Positions 1-6,356 of a stretch of DNA of 10,005 bases are shown here, in pieces. The translations under genes and the position numbers were made by a program. The DNA is from JBDRLH01 sp043813215 (GTDB taxonomy: Bacteria > Patescibacteriota > Minisyncoccia > Minisyncoccales > JAQTPW01), in NCBI GenBank assembly GCA_043813215.1, contig JBDRLH010000038.1, positions 1-10,005 of the forward strand, read 5' to 3'. The notes under the pieces were generated by a model. That model ran no database searches, was not told the DNA's origin, and saw only the letters and a program-made list of their open reading frames with translations. The first letter of the stretch is position 1. Each line of letters opens with the position of its first letter.

Positions 1-7
1 GTTCCAT
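1..7 (-). CDS. 5' end of a leftward gene running off the window
   Basis: Read on the minus strand, positions 7-5 are ATG followed by GAA and the first base of a third codon, so only Met-Glu is visible. The start is supported by AGGAGG at 18-13, five bases before the ATG. This is the strongest Shine-Dalgarno in the window, and the operon genes on the right have nothing comparable. It also has a clear promoter and a long leader upstream. The product cannot be identified from two codons. The strong initiation signals suggest a well-expressed gene, which is an inference. Confidence 0.7.
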
Positions 8-12
8 CCTTT

Positions 13-18
13 CCTCCT
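13..18 (-). promoter_or_regulatory. Strong Shine-Dalgarno of the left-edge gene
   Basis: The minus strand reads AGGAGG, then AAAGG, then ATG. The perfect six-base match and five-base spacing decide the start of the gene leaving the left edge. Confidence 0.8.
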
Positions 19-122
19 CTTTTTTTATTTTCTTATTTTATCGCTTCGCACGATTTTTTAATGAACGGAAAACCTGGCTTTTGCTTGGCCAGGTTTGATA
101 ACTTTATTGATTTATTCTTTTA

Positions 123-203
123 TTATCCGTTAAACCTAACCAAGCGCTTTTTTGAAGCGAGGATCCAAAGAATGCAGATAATGGTTAGATTTTTATTTTT
201 CAT
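123..203 (-). CDS. Candidate 26-residue leader peptide
   Basis: Minus strand ATG at 203-201 and TAA at 125-123 enclose 26 codons. The peptide begins MKNKNLTIICILWILASKK and ends RLVRFNG. It has a positive N-terminus, a short hydrophobic core rich in Ile and Leu with one Trp, then a basic tail. It lies wholly inside the leader, starts only a few bases after the predicted transcription start, and has only a weak purine stretch (AAGAAGAG) as ribosome site. The leader stems overlap its codons, as expected if its translation controls folding. No known leader peptide family is recognised, and one Trp codon does not suggest classical trp attenuation. A chance ORF is a real alternative. Confidence 0.35.
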   Translation of the reverse strand: MKNKNLTIICILWILASKKRLVRFNG

Positions 204-214
204 GCTCTTCTTTT

Positions 215-242
215 AATTTAGCAAATAAAAAAACCTTGTCAA
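215..242 (-). promoter_or_regulatory. Leftward sigma-70-type promoter
   Basis: The minus strand reads TTGACA (242-237), a 16-base spacer, then TAAATT (220-215). TGC directly before the hexamer makes an extended -10. The start of transcription would fall near 208. The -35 is a perfect consensus. The promoter drives the leader and the gene at the left edge. Confidence 0.65.
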
Positions 243-268
243 CCCTGTTAATGGTTTTAAAAAATATT

Positions 269-277
269 TGTTATAAT
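269..277 (+). promoter_or_regulatory. Extended -10 promoter of the glycosyltransferase gene
   Basis: TGTTATAAT at 269-277 is a perfect extended -10 (TG, one base, TATAAT). No good -35 sits at the usual distance, which extended -10 promoters can tolerate. Transcription would start near 284, leaving a short AT-rich leader of about 25 nt. There is no Shine-Dalgarno before the ATG at 309. It is back to back with the leftward promoter, so one regulator could affect both. Confidence 0.55.
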
Positions 278-308
278 AATTTAATATTTAAAAATTAACT
301 TTTAAAAA

Positions 309-2078
309 ATGGCTATAAATAAGAAAACGACTACTTGTGCTATTGCCGGGGCGCTTTTATTGACAACGGCTCTGCTGGCGTTTTTCAGCACGGAAAACGA
401 TTCTTTTACTTTTGACGAAACTGCCCACATTGTCGCCGGATATTCATATTTGACTCAGATGGATTATAGAATGAATCCCGAACATCCGCCCCTGATTAAA
501 GACTTGGCCGCCGCTCCCTTGTTGTTTTTGAATCTTAACTTTCCGAAAAACGACCCCATTTGGACGCAAGCTTCTCCGGCAGTCTGGTGGCATCAATTTG
601 ACTTGGCTGTCAAATTTTTATATGACTCGGGAAACGATCCCGATAAAATATTGTTTTGGACGCGCCTGCCCATGATTTTTGTTTTAATATTGTTGGGTTT
701 TTTTATATTTTTGTGGACAAAAAAACTTTGGGGAAAAAAAGCCGGATTAATCGCCTTGTTTTTATTCGCTTTTTTCCCGACCTTTCTGGCGCATGGAAGA
801 TTGGTCACCACCGATATCGGCGCGGCTTTCGGCGCAGTTTTTGCCACTTATTTCTGGCTGAAATTTCTGAAAAATACCACAAAAAAATCCTTAATTTTTG
901 CCGGATTGGCTTTGGGCACTGCCTTGCTTATTAAATTTTCTTTAATACTGCTTTTGCCTTTTTTTGCCATAATTACTTTGGTTTTTGCCTGGTTAAAAAA
1001 CAATGGTGCGGAAAAATTTAAAAATCTGACAAAATATACCGGCCTGGCGATTTTGACCGGAATAATCGGCGTAGTTTTTGTAATTTGGCCCGTATACGGA
1101 TACAACGTGGCAAAATATCCGCAGGAGCGCCAAATAAAAGATACTCAAGAACTTCTTGACACCACCAATACGCCAGATGCATTAATAAAAATAAATATTA
1201 TGCTTGACAGCAATCCTGTCACCCGGCCCCTGGGGCATTATTTTCTGGGACTTTTGACAGCCACCAACAGAACGACCACCGGCAACACGACCTATTTTAT
1301 GGGCCAAGTTTCGGCTGACAGCTGGAAGAGCTATTTTCCCATTGTCTACTTTATAAAAAATCCCCTGCCCTTTCATATCCTGACCCTGATAGCTCTTTTA
1401 TATCTGCTTTGGTTTCTCCTTCGCCAGGGCTTCGGAGAACAGGTGAAGAATCATTTCACTGAATTTTCCATGCTGACTTTTTTAATTATTTATTGGACTA
1501 CCAGTTTAGCTTCTAATTTGAATATCGGCGTAAGGCATTTAATGCCGGTTTTCCCGTTTACAATTATGTTAGTAAGCGCGGCTACGGTTCACTGGTTAAA
1601 AGAGCCCCTCTTGAAACTTAAATGCGCAGTCTTGGGTATTCTCTTTTTATGGCAGGCGGCTTCAGTTTTTTCCATCTATCCGCATTTTATCGCCTATTTT
1701 AATGAATCCATCGGCGGGCCGGATAAAGGATATCTTTACGTTGTTGATTCTAACCTGGACTGGGGGCAAGATTTAAAAAGATTAAGGGATTGGCTTGATC
1801 AAAACCTGCCTGCCGGCAGACAGGTTTATCTTGATTATTTCGGCGGAGGAAGCCCCGGCTACTACCTTGGAGAAAAGTATCTCGCTTGGTCGGGAACAAA
1901 AAAACCCGAGGAGTTGCCTCGAGGCAGTTATCTGGCCGTTTCTGCCAACCAACTGCAAGGAGGAAGAGCTGATCGCGTCAAGGGCTACGATAAACCAGCT
2001 GATTTCTACCGCTGGCTGGATAAATATACGCCAATTGCTAAAATCGGCTATTCAATCTTTGTATACAAAATAGATTAA
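309..2078 (+). CDS. GT-C fold membrane glycosyltransferase (GT39/ArnT-like)
   Basis: This is a 589-residue polytopic membrane protein, likely using a polyprenyl-phosphate sugar to glycosylate a lipid, glycan or protein on the outer face of the membrane. Visible features: a first membrane segment at about 10-27; an outer loop with the family's acidic pair D36-E37 and an NPEHPPL motif (56-62); several more membrane segments at about 120-137, 145-160, 170-186, 195-228, 244-262, 354-371, 386-402, 410-428 and 438-456; a second acidic site D169 after AHGRLVTT; and a soluble C-terminal domain from about 460 with DSNLDWGQDL (480-489). Donor and acceptor cannot be read from the sequence. Two short repeat-like inserts lie in it (residues 372-378 and 499-506). 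It is transcribed alone and converges on the ftsQ-like gene. The family call is firm and the substrate is unknown. Confidence 0.85.
   Translation: MAINKKTTTCAIAGALLLTTALLAFFSTENDSFTFDETAHIVAGYSYLTQMDYRMNPEHPPLIKDLAAAPLLFLNLNFPKNDPIWTQASPAVWWHQFDLAVKFLYDSGNDPDKILFWTRLPMIFVLILLGFFIFLWTKKLWGKKAGLIALFLFAFFPTFLAHGRLVTTDIGAAFGAVFATYFWLKFLKNTTKKSLIFAGLALGTALLIKFSLILLLPFFAIITLVFAWLKNNGAEKFKNLTKYTGLAILTGIIGVVFVIWPVYGYNVAKYPQERQIKDTQELLDTTNTPDALIKINIMLDSNPVTRPLGHYFLGLLTATNRTTTGNTTYFMGQVSADSWKSYFPIVYFIKNPLPFHILTLIALLYLLWFLLRQGFGEQVKNHFTEFSMLTFLIIYWTTSLASNLNIGVRHLMPVFPFTIMLVSAATVHWLKEPLLKLKCAVLGILFLWQAASVFSIYPHFIAYFNESIGGPDKGYLYVVDSNLDWGQDLKRLRDWLDQNLPAGRQVYLDYFGGGSPGYYLGEKYLAWSGTKKPEELPRGSYLAVSANQLQGGRADRVKGYDKPADFYRWLDKYTPIAKIGYSIFVYKID
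1414..1442 (+). repeat. Repeat-like insert encoding RQGFGEQ in the glycosyltransferase
   Basis: TTCTCC (1414-1419) and GGAGAA (1434-1439) form an inverted repeat, with GCC (1423-1425) and GGC (1428-1430) inside it. The encoded RQGFGEQ (residues 372-378) falls just after a membrane segment, in a loop. It is less AT-rich than the flanks. I recall similar RQGFG-type peptides in unrelated CPR proteins, but could not search. Part of the loop could be native. Confidence 0.45.
1802..1827 (+). repeat. Palindromic repeat encoding NLPAGRQV in the glycosyltransferase
   Basis: This 26-base imperfect palindrome is centred between 1814 and 1815. Its left half is AAACCTGCCTGCC and its right half GGCAGACAGGTTT, with 12 of 13 positions pairing (only C1809/A1820 fails). 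It encodes NLPAGRQV (residues 499-506) between the helix containing RLRDWLDQ and the strand VYLDYFGGG. Without it the two native elements would join by a normal short loop. LPAGRQ-type peptides are, from memory, a recurring insert in CPR proteins. The palindrome is directly visible; its mobile nature is inferred. Confidence 0.65.
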
Positions 2079-2875
2079 TCAAACATTAGGCCCTCAGGAG
2101 AAACAAAAACCCGGTCAAATCTTAAATCAATATAATCAAGATTCTTCCAGTTTTTAGGAAGAATTTTGTTTCCCAGAATAGTTTTTAATTCCGTAATCTG
2201 CCAATCTATGTCGCCTTTTAAATTAAAATAAATTTCCCAGGCCTCAGCGGTTTTGACATTCATTCGCTGCTCAGAAATCATATCAAATTCTTGCAAGGAG
2301 ATTTTTAAATCACCGCTCAATTCTGAATTTATTTTTAAAATCTGCTCTATTTGTTTGCTCTCAATGATAATTTCTCCCGGTTTTATTTCCGACAACAGAA
2401 TTCGGCTTTTTATCTTCGGCCCCTGATAATCTGTTTCTGAAGTTTGTTCAAAAGCCACGCCATTTTTATCAATAAGGAAGCATTTTTCTTCCTGGCACAA
2501 AAAAGCAATTGGCTTTCTTTCTTCCACAGAAACCGCCAGCTTATTAAGCAGGCCCCTTTTAAAACTTATCTTTTCAATTTGCGGGAAATTTTTTATAATT
2601 TCAGAAGCCATTTTCCCAGAATTCACCAAAAATATGCTTTGAGTGCTAAAAAATGCTATATTTTTTACAATTTGTCCCCTGATTGAATTTTCTAATTCTT
2701 GAATTTTAACTTTCTGGCACCCAGAAATGCTTATCTCTTTTATCTGGAAAAAGGGAGCAAAGCATACCAGATAAATTATTCCCCCGGCTAAAACCAAAAA
2801 CAAAAAGCCTAACCAAAAAAATTTGTTTTTCAAGATCGATTTTTTTCTTTTTATGCGATAGGGTTTTTTATACAT
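2075..2875 (-). CDS. ftsQ: FtsQ/DivIB-like cell division protein
   Basis: This 266-residue protein has the FtsQ plan. A basic cytoplasmic tail (1-18) is followed by one membrane helix (about 19-39). An external POTRA domain (about 43-118) starts FFQIKEISISG and ends with ERKP (119-122). A beta domain follows, with CFLIDKNGVAF (132-142) and a terminal strand LDYIDLRF (246-253); in the family this strand region contacts FtsB-type partners. FtsQ links peptidoglycan synthases to the divisome. The start ATG at 2875 lies two bases after the FemAB stop, with a possible AGAGG ribosome site upstream. It is the last gene of the operon. It is unusually placed beside FemAB and Dxr rather than directly after murC, murB or ddl genes. 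Confidence 0.8.
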   Translation of the reverse strand: MYKKPYRIKRKKSILKNKFFWLGFLFLVLAGGIIYLVCFAPFFQIKEISISGCQKVKIQELENSIRGQIVKNIAFFSTQSIFLVNSGKMASEIIKNFPQIEKISFKRGLLNKLAVSVEERKPIAFLCQEEKCFLIDKNGVAFEQTSETDYQGPKIKSRILLSEIKPGEIIIESKQIEQILKINSELSGDLKISLQEFDMISEQRMNVKTAEAWEIYFNLKGDIDWQITELKTILGNKILPKNWKNLDYIDLRFDRVFVSPEGLMFD

Positions 2876-2877
2876 GA

Positions 2878-3915
2878 CTAAAAACCTCTTTTTATTTTTC
2901 TCAGTTTTTCAAAAAAATAAATCAGCCAATATTTTTTAGACAATGGATAATCCTGTGTTTTGACATATTCAAAAGCCTTGCCGCCAAAGCCCATTTTAAA
3001 TAATGTGGGCCCGGCCCAGGGATGTCTGGGAAATTTTTCCGGGTCGGTATGGCCCCAAAAATCATATATTTTACATCCCCTGATTTTAGCTTCTTTTATT
3101 ATCTCCCATTGTAATAAATATGGGATGGAAAGCTTGGCAAACTTTGAAAAAGAGGCCGCCTGATGGTAAAAACCGATTTCCTGCCAAAAAATCACCAAAG
3201 CCGCCGCCGCAATTTCACCTTTGTATTTCCCAAAAAACCAAAGAGCTTGGCCGCCGCGAGAAAACAATTCAAACTCATTTTTTATATATTCAAAAGAAAA
3301 AGGAATAAACTTTTGTTTCTTGGCAATTTCCAAATTCAGCTTTTCGTATTTTACTGCATCAGCAGGATTTTCACTTTTTTCAATGGTAATCGCGCTATTT
3401 TTTTTCGCCTGTTTGATCAGATAACGAGTGGTCTTCCGCATATTCTTCAAAATCACGTCTTCCGGCAAAGTAATGTCCAGTTTCCAGGTTGCCTCATAAG
3501 CATTGGCGTGCATGGGAGACTTTATAAATCCTAATTTTTTAAAAATCTCGTTATTTTCTTTTGTTCTCTCAAATAACGGCGCCATCCTTATAAAATCTGT
3601 TTTTTCTTCTTTGCCGATTTTCTGCAATTCGTTTAAAATGATATCCATAACCGCACTTTTAAATTTTGAATTTTGAATCATGCTGGGTCCATGTTGTACT
3701 AAAAGATATGCCCCTCTCTTCGCTACGATCTTTACAATTAAAATAAATGATATCGGATATTCATTATCAAATATACCAAGACGCCAAATTTTGTTGCCCA
3801 TTTTCTCTTGGAATTCTCCCCAATTCCAAGACTGTAGGAACGTTTTTTCTTTACAATTCAAAAAAAACTCTTCCCAAATATTTTTATCTGCGATGTTCTT
3901 AATATTTAATTCCAT
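2878..3915 (-). CDS. FemAB/FemX-type aminoacyltransferase
   Basis: The 345-residue product has the FemABX layout of two GNAT-like halves. FLQSWNWGEFQ (26-36) is the usual N-terminal signature. LDITLPEDVILKNMRKTTRY (146-165), followed by a basic helix, matches the family's tRNA-side region. The second half has YHQAASF (250-256), a helix, YDFWG (284-288) and FKMGFGG (306-312). Family members add amino acids from aminoacyl-tRNA to lipid II or its stem peptide, making the cross-bridge. The residue added cannot be read here; the presence of serS in the operon makes serine conceivable but does not show it. Its ATG lies 17 bases inside the end of dxr and has no Shine-Dalgarno, so translation is probably coupled. 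No long coiled-coil insert is evident. Confidence 0.85.
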   Translation of the reverse strand: MELNIKNIADKNIWEEFFLNCKEKTFLQSWNWGEFQEKMGNKIWRLGIFDNEYPISFILIVKIVAKRGAYLLVQHGPSMIQNSKFKSAVMDIILNELQKIGKEEKTDFIRMAPLFERTKENNEIFKKLGFIKSPMHANAYEATWKLDITLPEDVILKNMRKTTRYLIKQAKKNSAITIEKSENPADAVKYEKLNLEIAKKQKFIPFSFEYIKNEFELFSRGGQALWFFGKYKGEIAAAALVIFWQEIGFYHQAASFSKFAKLSIPYLLQWEIIKEAKIRGCKIYDFWGHTDPEKFPRHPWAGPTLFKMGFGGKAFEYVKTQDYPLSKKYWLIYFFEKLRKIKRGF

Positions 3916-5083
3916 TTTTTTTATCCAAATAAATCCTGGTTTTATTTTTTACTTCCTGGTCTGTCTTTAAAATATCTTCCAGGCTAGGCTTTTTTATAAG
4001 AACGTGCTCTTTCATCGCCTTTCTTAATATTTGAGGAATATCTATGTGTTTAATCTTTTCTGCTAAAAAATATTCCACTGCCACTTCATCGGCCGCATTC
4101 AAAACACAGGGCATAGTGCCGCCTATCTCTCCCGCCTCAAAAGCGTATTTTAAACAGGGGAACTTTACCATATCGGGCTCCTCAAAAGTTAAGTCATTGA
4201 GCTTTTTTAAATCCATTCTGGTGGCAGTCTTGCTTTTTAACCTTTCCGGATATAAAAGGGCCATTTGAATGGGAGTTTTCATGGTGGCCGCGCCAAGCTG
4301 AACTTTAATGGCTCCATCTTTGAATTCCACCATTGAATGCACTATGCTTTGAGGATGGACTAAAACTTTAATGTTTTTATAATCAATATCAAAAAGCCAT
4401 CTTGCTTCTATAACTTCAAAACCCTTGTTCATTAAAGTGGACGAATCTATGGTAATTTTGCCGCCCATCTTCCAATTGGGATGCCGAAGCGCCGTGGCCA
4501 CGGTTATATTTTTAAATTCTTTTTGAGGGGTTTTTCTGAAGGGACCCCCGCTGCACGTCAAAAGAATCCTTTCGATGCTTTCTTTTTTTTCTCCCAAAAG
4601 GCATTGGAAAATTGCCGAATGCTCAGAGTCAACAGGAATAATCGTAGCGCCATATTTTCTTGCCGCAGCCATAATGACTTGGCCGGCGGCCACCAGCGTT
4701 TCTTTATTTGCCAAAGCAATTGTTTTTTTCGCTTTTATGGCTTCGTAAGTGGGCAGAATTCCAATTGATCCGGAAACTGAAGTCAAAACAATATCGGCCT
4801 CTTTTAATCTTGCCAACTCAATTAGACCCGAAAGGCCTGTTAAAATCTTTATTTTTTTATATGCTCCACCAAGCTGTTTTAATTTTTTTCTCAGTTCCTC
4901 TGCCGAATCCTCCTCCATGATCTGCACTGCTTTGGGCCTGAAAGCTTTGATTTGCTCTAAAATTCTCTGGCTGTTTTTTGCGGCTAGCCCGACTATTTTT
5001 AATTGGCGTGGGAATTGCCTAATGACATCCACCGCCTGACTGCCAACCGAACCCGTGGAGCCTAAAATAACAATATTCTTCAT
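3899..5083 (-). CDS. dxr: 1-deoxy-D-xylulose-5-phosphate reductoisomerase
   Basis: Dxr converts DXP to 2-C-methyl-D-erythritol 4-phosphate with NADPH, the committed step of the MEP isoprenoid pathway. At 394 residues it has normal length. The NADPH loop GSTGSVG is at 8-14. VDSEH (151-155) carries the metal ligands D152 and E154. SGGPF (178-182), HPNW (201-204, flexible-loop H201 and W204) and SSTLMNKGFE (214-223) complete the active site, with K220 and metal ligand E223. VHPQSIVHSMVEF (242-254) follows. All key residues are present, so it should be active and a fosmidomycin-type target. In this setting it probably supplies the polyprenyl carrier for peptidoglycan and glycan assembly. It starts three bases after the DegT stop with no Shine-Dalgarno. 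Confidence 0.95.
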   Translation of the reverse strand: MKNIVILGSTGSVGSQAVDVIRQFPRQLKIVGLAAKNSQRILEQIKAFRPKAVQIMEEDSAEELRKKLKQLGGAYKKIKILTGLSGLIELARLKEADIVLTSVSGSIGILPTYEAIKAKKTIALANKETLVAAGQVIMAAARKYGATIIPVDSEHSAIFQCLLGEKKESIERILLTCSGGPFRKTPQKEFKNITVATALRHPNWKMGGKITIDSSTLMNKGFEVIEARWLFDIDYKNIKVLVHPQSIVHSMVEFKDGAIKVQLGAATMKTPIQMALLYPERLKSKTATRMDLKKLNDLTFEEPDMVKFPCLKYAFEAGEIGGTMPCVLNAADEVAVEYFLAEKIKHIDIPQILRKAMKEHVLIKKPSLEDILKTDQEVKNKTRIYLDKKNGIKY

Positions 5084-5086
5084 TTT

Positions 5087-6349
5087 TTAATATTTTTTTA
5101 TAAATTTTATAATTTCTTCAGCTTCTTTAATTGAAATATTGATATGCGTCGGCAGATTCAAAGTAATTTTAGATAATTTTTCGGCTTTCGGGCAAGAACC
5201 CAAAACATATCCCATTTTTTCCAATTTCGTATCATGAGGGGCGATAACCTTATTATACCAGTCCCCCATCAAAAGATTCTTATCCCAGGCCCGCCTGATA
5301 ATTTCATGGGCTTTGGGATGTTTTACCATGAATCTTAAATAAACTTGTTCAGTTTCTGGCGGTAATTCAAAAGAAGTATTTTTCAATTCCCGACGATAAA
5401 ATTCAGCGATTTCTTGACGATGACTATTAAATCTTCCCAATTTCTTAAATTGTTTTTGAGCCAAAATTGCCAAAGCATTGGGAAGTTTTTTGGGAAAATA
5501 TGCTGGTTTTTTGCCCCTTTTTTCCTTCCAATGCACGGCTTTGGATAAAACATGAAGCCATTGGAATAAAACCAGCAAATACTTCCCTAAAATCGAGTAA
5601 GTCGGCAAAATAATCCAATCCATTAAAATAGGATGGAGTAATTGCTGTTTTACCCAAAGATAAGAAGGGTAATCTATTTTTTCTTGATATTGTTTTATTC
5701 TTTTTGCCAATTCATCATCATCAGTCGCCACCATGCCGCCATAAACCGAAGAGATTACTTTATCTCTTGAAAAACTGAAAAAAGATGCTTTTCCGAAACT
5801 ACCAACTTTCTGACCATGATATTCTGCTCCTAAAGAATGAGCGCAGTCCTCAATTAAAATCAGATTATTTTCCTGACAGATTTTTAAAATTTCTTCCATA
5901 TCACTGGGCAAACCAAAAGTATGCTGGACTATAACCGCTCGGGCACGTCCGCCTTGAACTTGCCGAAAAACTATCTTGCGCTTTAAATCTTCTGCATCAA
6001 TATTAAAAGTTTGCTCGTTTGCATCAACATAAACCGGCTTAAACCCGCTCCAAATTATAGGATTGGGTACGGCATTACAAGTAAACACCTGGAGCAATAT
6101 TTCATCCCCCCTTTGAAGCCCCAAAGAATTCAAAATCGCCATCAAAGACGATCTGCCGCTGTTAAAAGAAATAGCGTGCCTTACCCCCAAATAGTTTTTG
6201 AATTCGTTTTCTAAATTGTTAATTGCTGATTGTTTACTGTTATCTGTTTTATATTTCCAGGGACAAAAAAGTAATCTAAAAGCCAACTGAATATCATCTT
6301 TTTCAGTATTAGGCGAAAGAGATATAGAAATCGGCCTAAAAAATTTCAT
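5087..6349 (-). CDS. DegT/DnrJ/EryC1/StrS-family PLP aminotransferase
   Basis: This 420-residue fold-type I aminotransferase family protein usually acts on nucleotide-bound keto sugars. SFNSGRSSL (61-69) binds the cofactor phosphate. IEDCAHSLGAEY (166-177) supplies the pyridine-binding D167. SFSRDKVISSVYGG (192-205) supplies the Schiff-base lysine K197. A strongly hydrophobic stretch at about 231-270, before a basic run, is not usual for the soluble members and may bind the membrane. RQVQGGRA (129-136) looks like a repeat-derived insert before the strand AVIVQHTFG. It starts seven bases after the Mur ligase stop with no Shine-Dalgarno. A role in making an amino sugar for the surface glycan is inferred. 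A non-sugar substrate is possible. Confidence 0.85.
   Translation of the reverse strand: MKFFRPISISLSPNTEKDDIQLAFRLLFCPWKYKTDNSKQSAINNLENEFKNYLGVRHAISFNSGRSSLMAILNSLGLQRGDEILLQVFTCNAVPNPIIWSGFKPVYVDANEQTFNIDAEDLKRKIVFRQVQGGRARAVIVQHTFGLPSDMEEILKICQENNLILIEDCAHSLGAEYHGQKVGSFGKASFFSFSRDKVISSVYGGMVATDDDELAKRIKQYQEKIDYPSYLWVKQQLLHPILMDWIILPTYSILGKYLLVLFQWLHVLSKAVHWKEKRGKKPAYFPKKLPNALAILAQKQFKKLGRFNSHRQEIAEFYRRELKNTSFELPPETEQVYLRFMVKHPKAHEIIRRAWDKNLLMGDWYNKVIAPHDTKLEKMGYVLGSCPKAEKLSKITLNLPTHINISIKEAEEIIKFIKKY
5939..5968 (-). repeat. Repeat-like insert encoding FRQVQGGRAR in the aminotransferase
   Basis: The minus strand reads TTTCGGCAAGTTCAAGGCGG and continues ACGTGCCCGA. Its ends can pair: GGCA with TGCC and GT with AC around a short loop. 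Family members normally pass from a short turn straight into the strand here (something like K-I-x-TRAVIV), so about eight residues appear added. The stretch is richer in GC than its flanks. It resembles the other inserts in the window by its RQ(V) peptide and position in a loop. It has no long shared nucleotide identity with them. Confidence 0.45.
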
Positions 6350-6356
6350 TATTATT

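Larger units (their letters stand above)
8..208 (-). promoter_or_regulatory. Structured 5' leader of the left-edge gene
   Basis: Between the predicted minus-strand start site (about 208) and the ATG at 7 lies an mRNA leader of about 200 nt. Visible pairings in transcript order are: CTAACCA (188-182) with TGGTTAG (142-136); CGCTT (159-155) with AAGCG (149-145); ATTATC (182-177) with GATAAT (127-122); AACGGA (131-126) with TCCGTT (69-64); and a perfect 9-bp hairpin AAACCTGGC/GCCAGGTTT (96-88 with 78-70) inside that last pair. The first and third pairings interleave, so they form a pseudoknot or are alternatives. The 9-bp hairpin lacks a proper U-tract. I match it to no known riboswitch or T-box consensus. 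A leader-peptide attenuator, a ribosomal-protein-type leader or a new element are all possible. Confidence 0.5.

Noticed and set aside
40..60. ATCG/CGAT stem followed by T-run on the plus strand as a terminator
   Set aside because: The stem has only four base pairs and there is no visible plus-strand gene ending before it.
70..96. The 9-bp hairpin as a rho-independent terminator
   Set aside because: The stem is perfect, but neither strand has a proper U-run directly after it. It fits a leader structure better.
236..241. TTGTCA as a -35 for the rightward promoter
   Set aside because: The spacing to TATAAT at 272 would be 30 bases, far too long. The same bases serve as the leftward -35 on the other strand.
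1..308. tRNA, known riboswitch or T-box in the non-coding region
   Set aside because: No cloverleaf, CCA-end pattern, T-box GGTGG-type core or other consensus was recognised by eye.
593..1376. Several open frames opposite and beside the glycosyltransferase gene
   Set aside because: They overlap a long gene with clear family motifs and have no recognisable domains or start signals. They are shadows of the real frame.
1915..1926. TGCCTCGAGGCA perfect 12-base palindrome in the glycosyltransferase
   Set aside because: It encodes LPRG in a region that could be native and is short. It may be another repeat trace but cannot be supported alone.
3120..3534. Plus-strand frames opposite the FemAB gene
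   Set aside because: They lie antisense to a well-supported gene and have low-complexity basic translations without domains.
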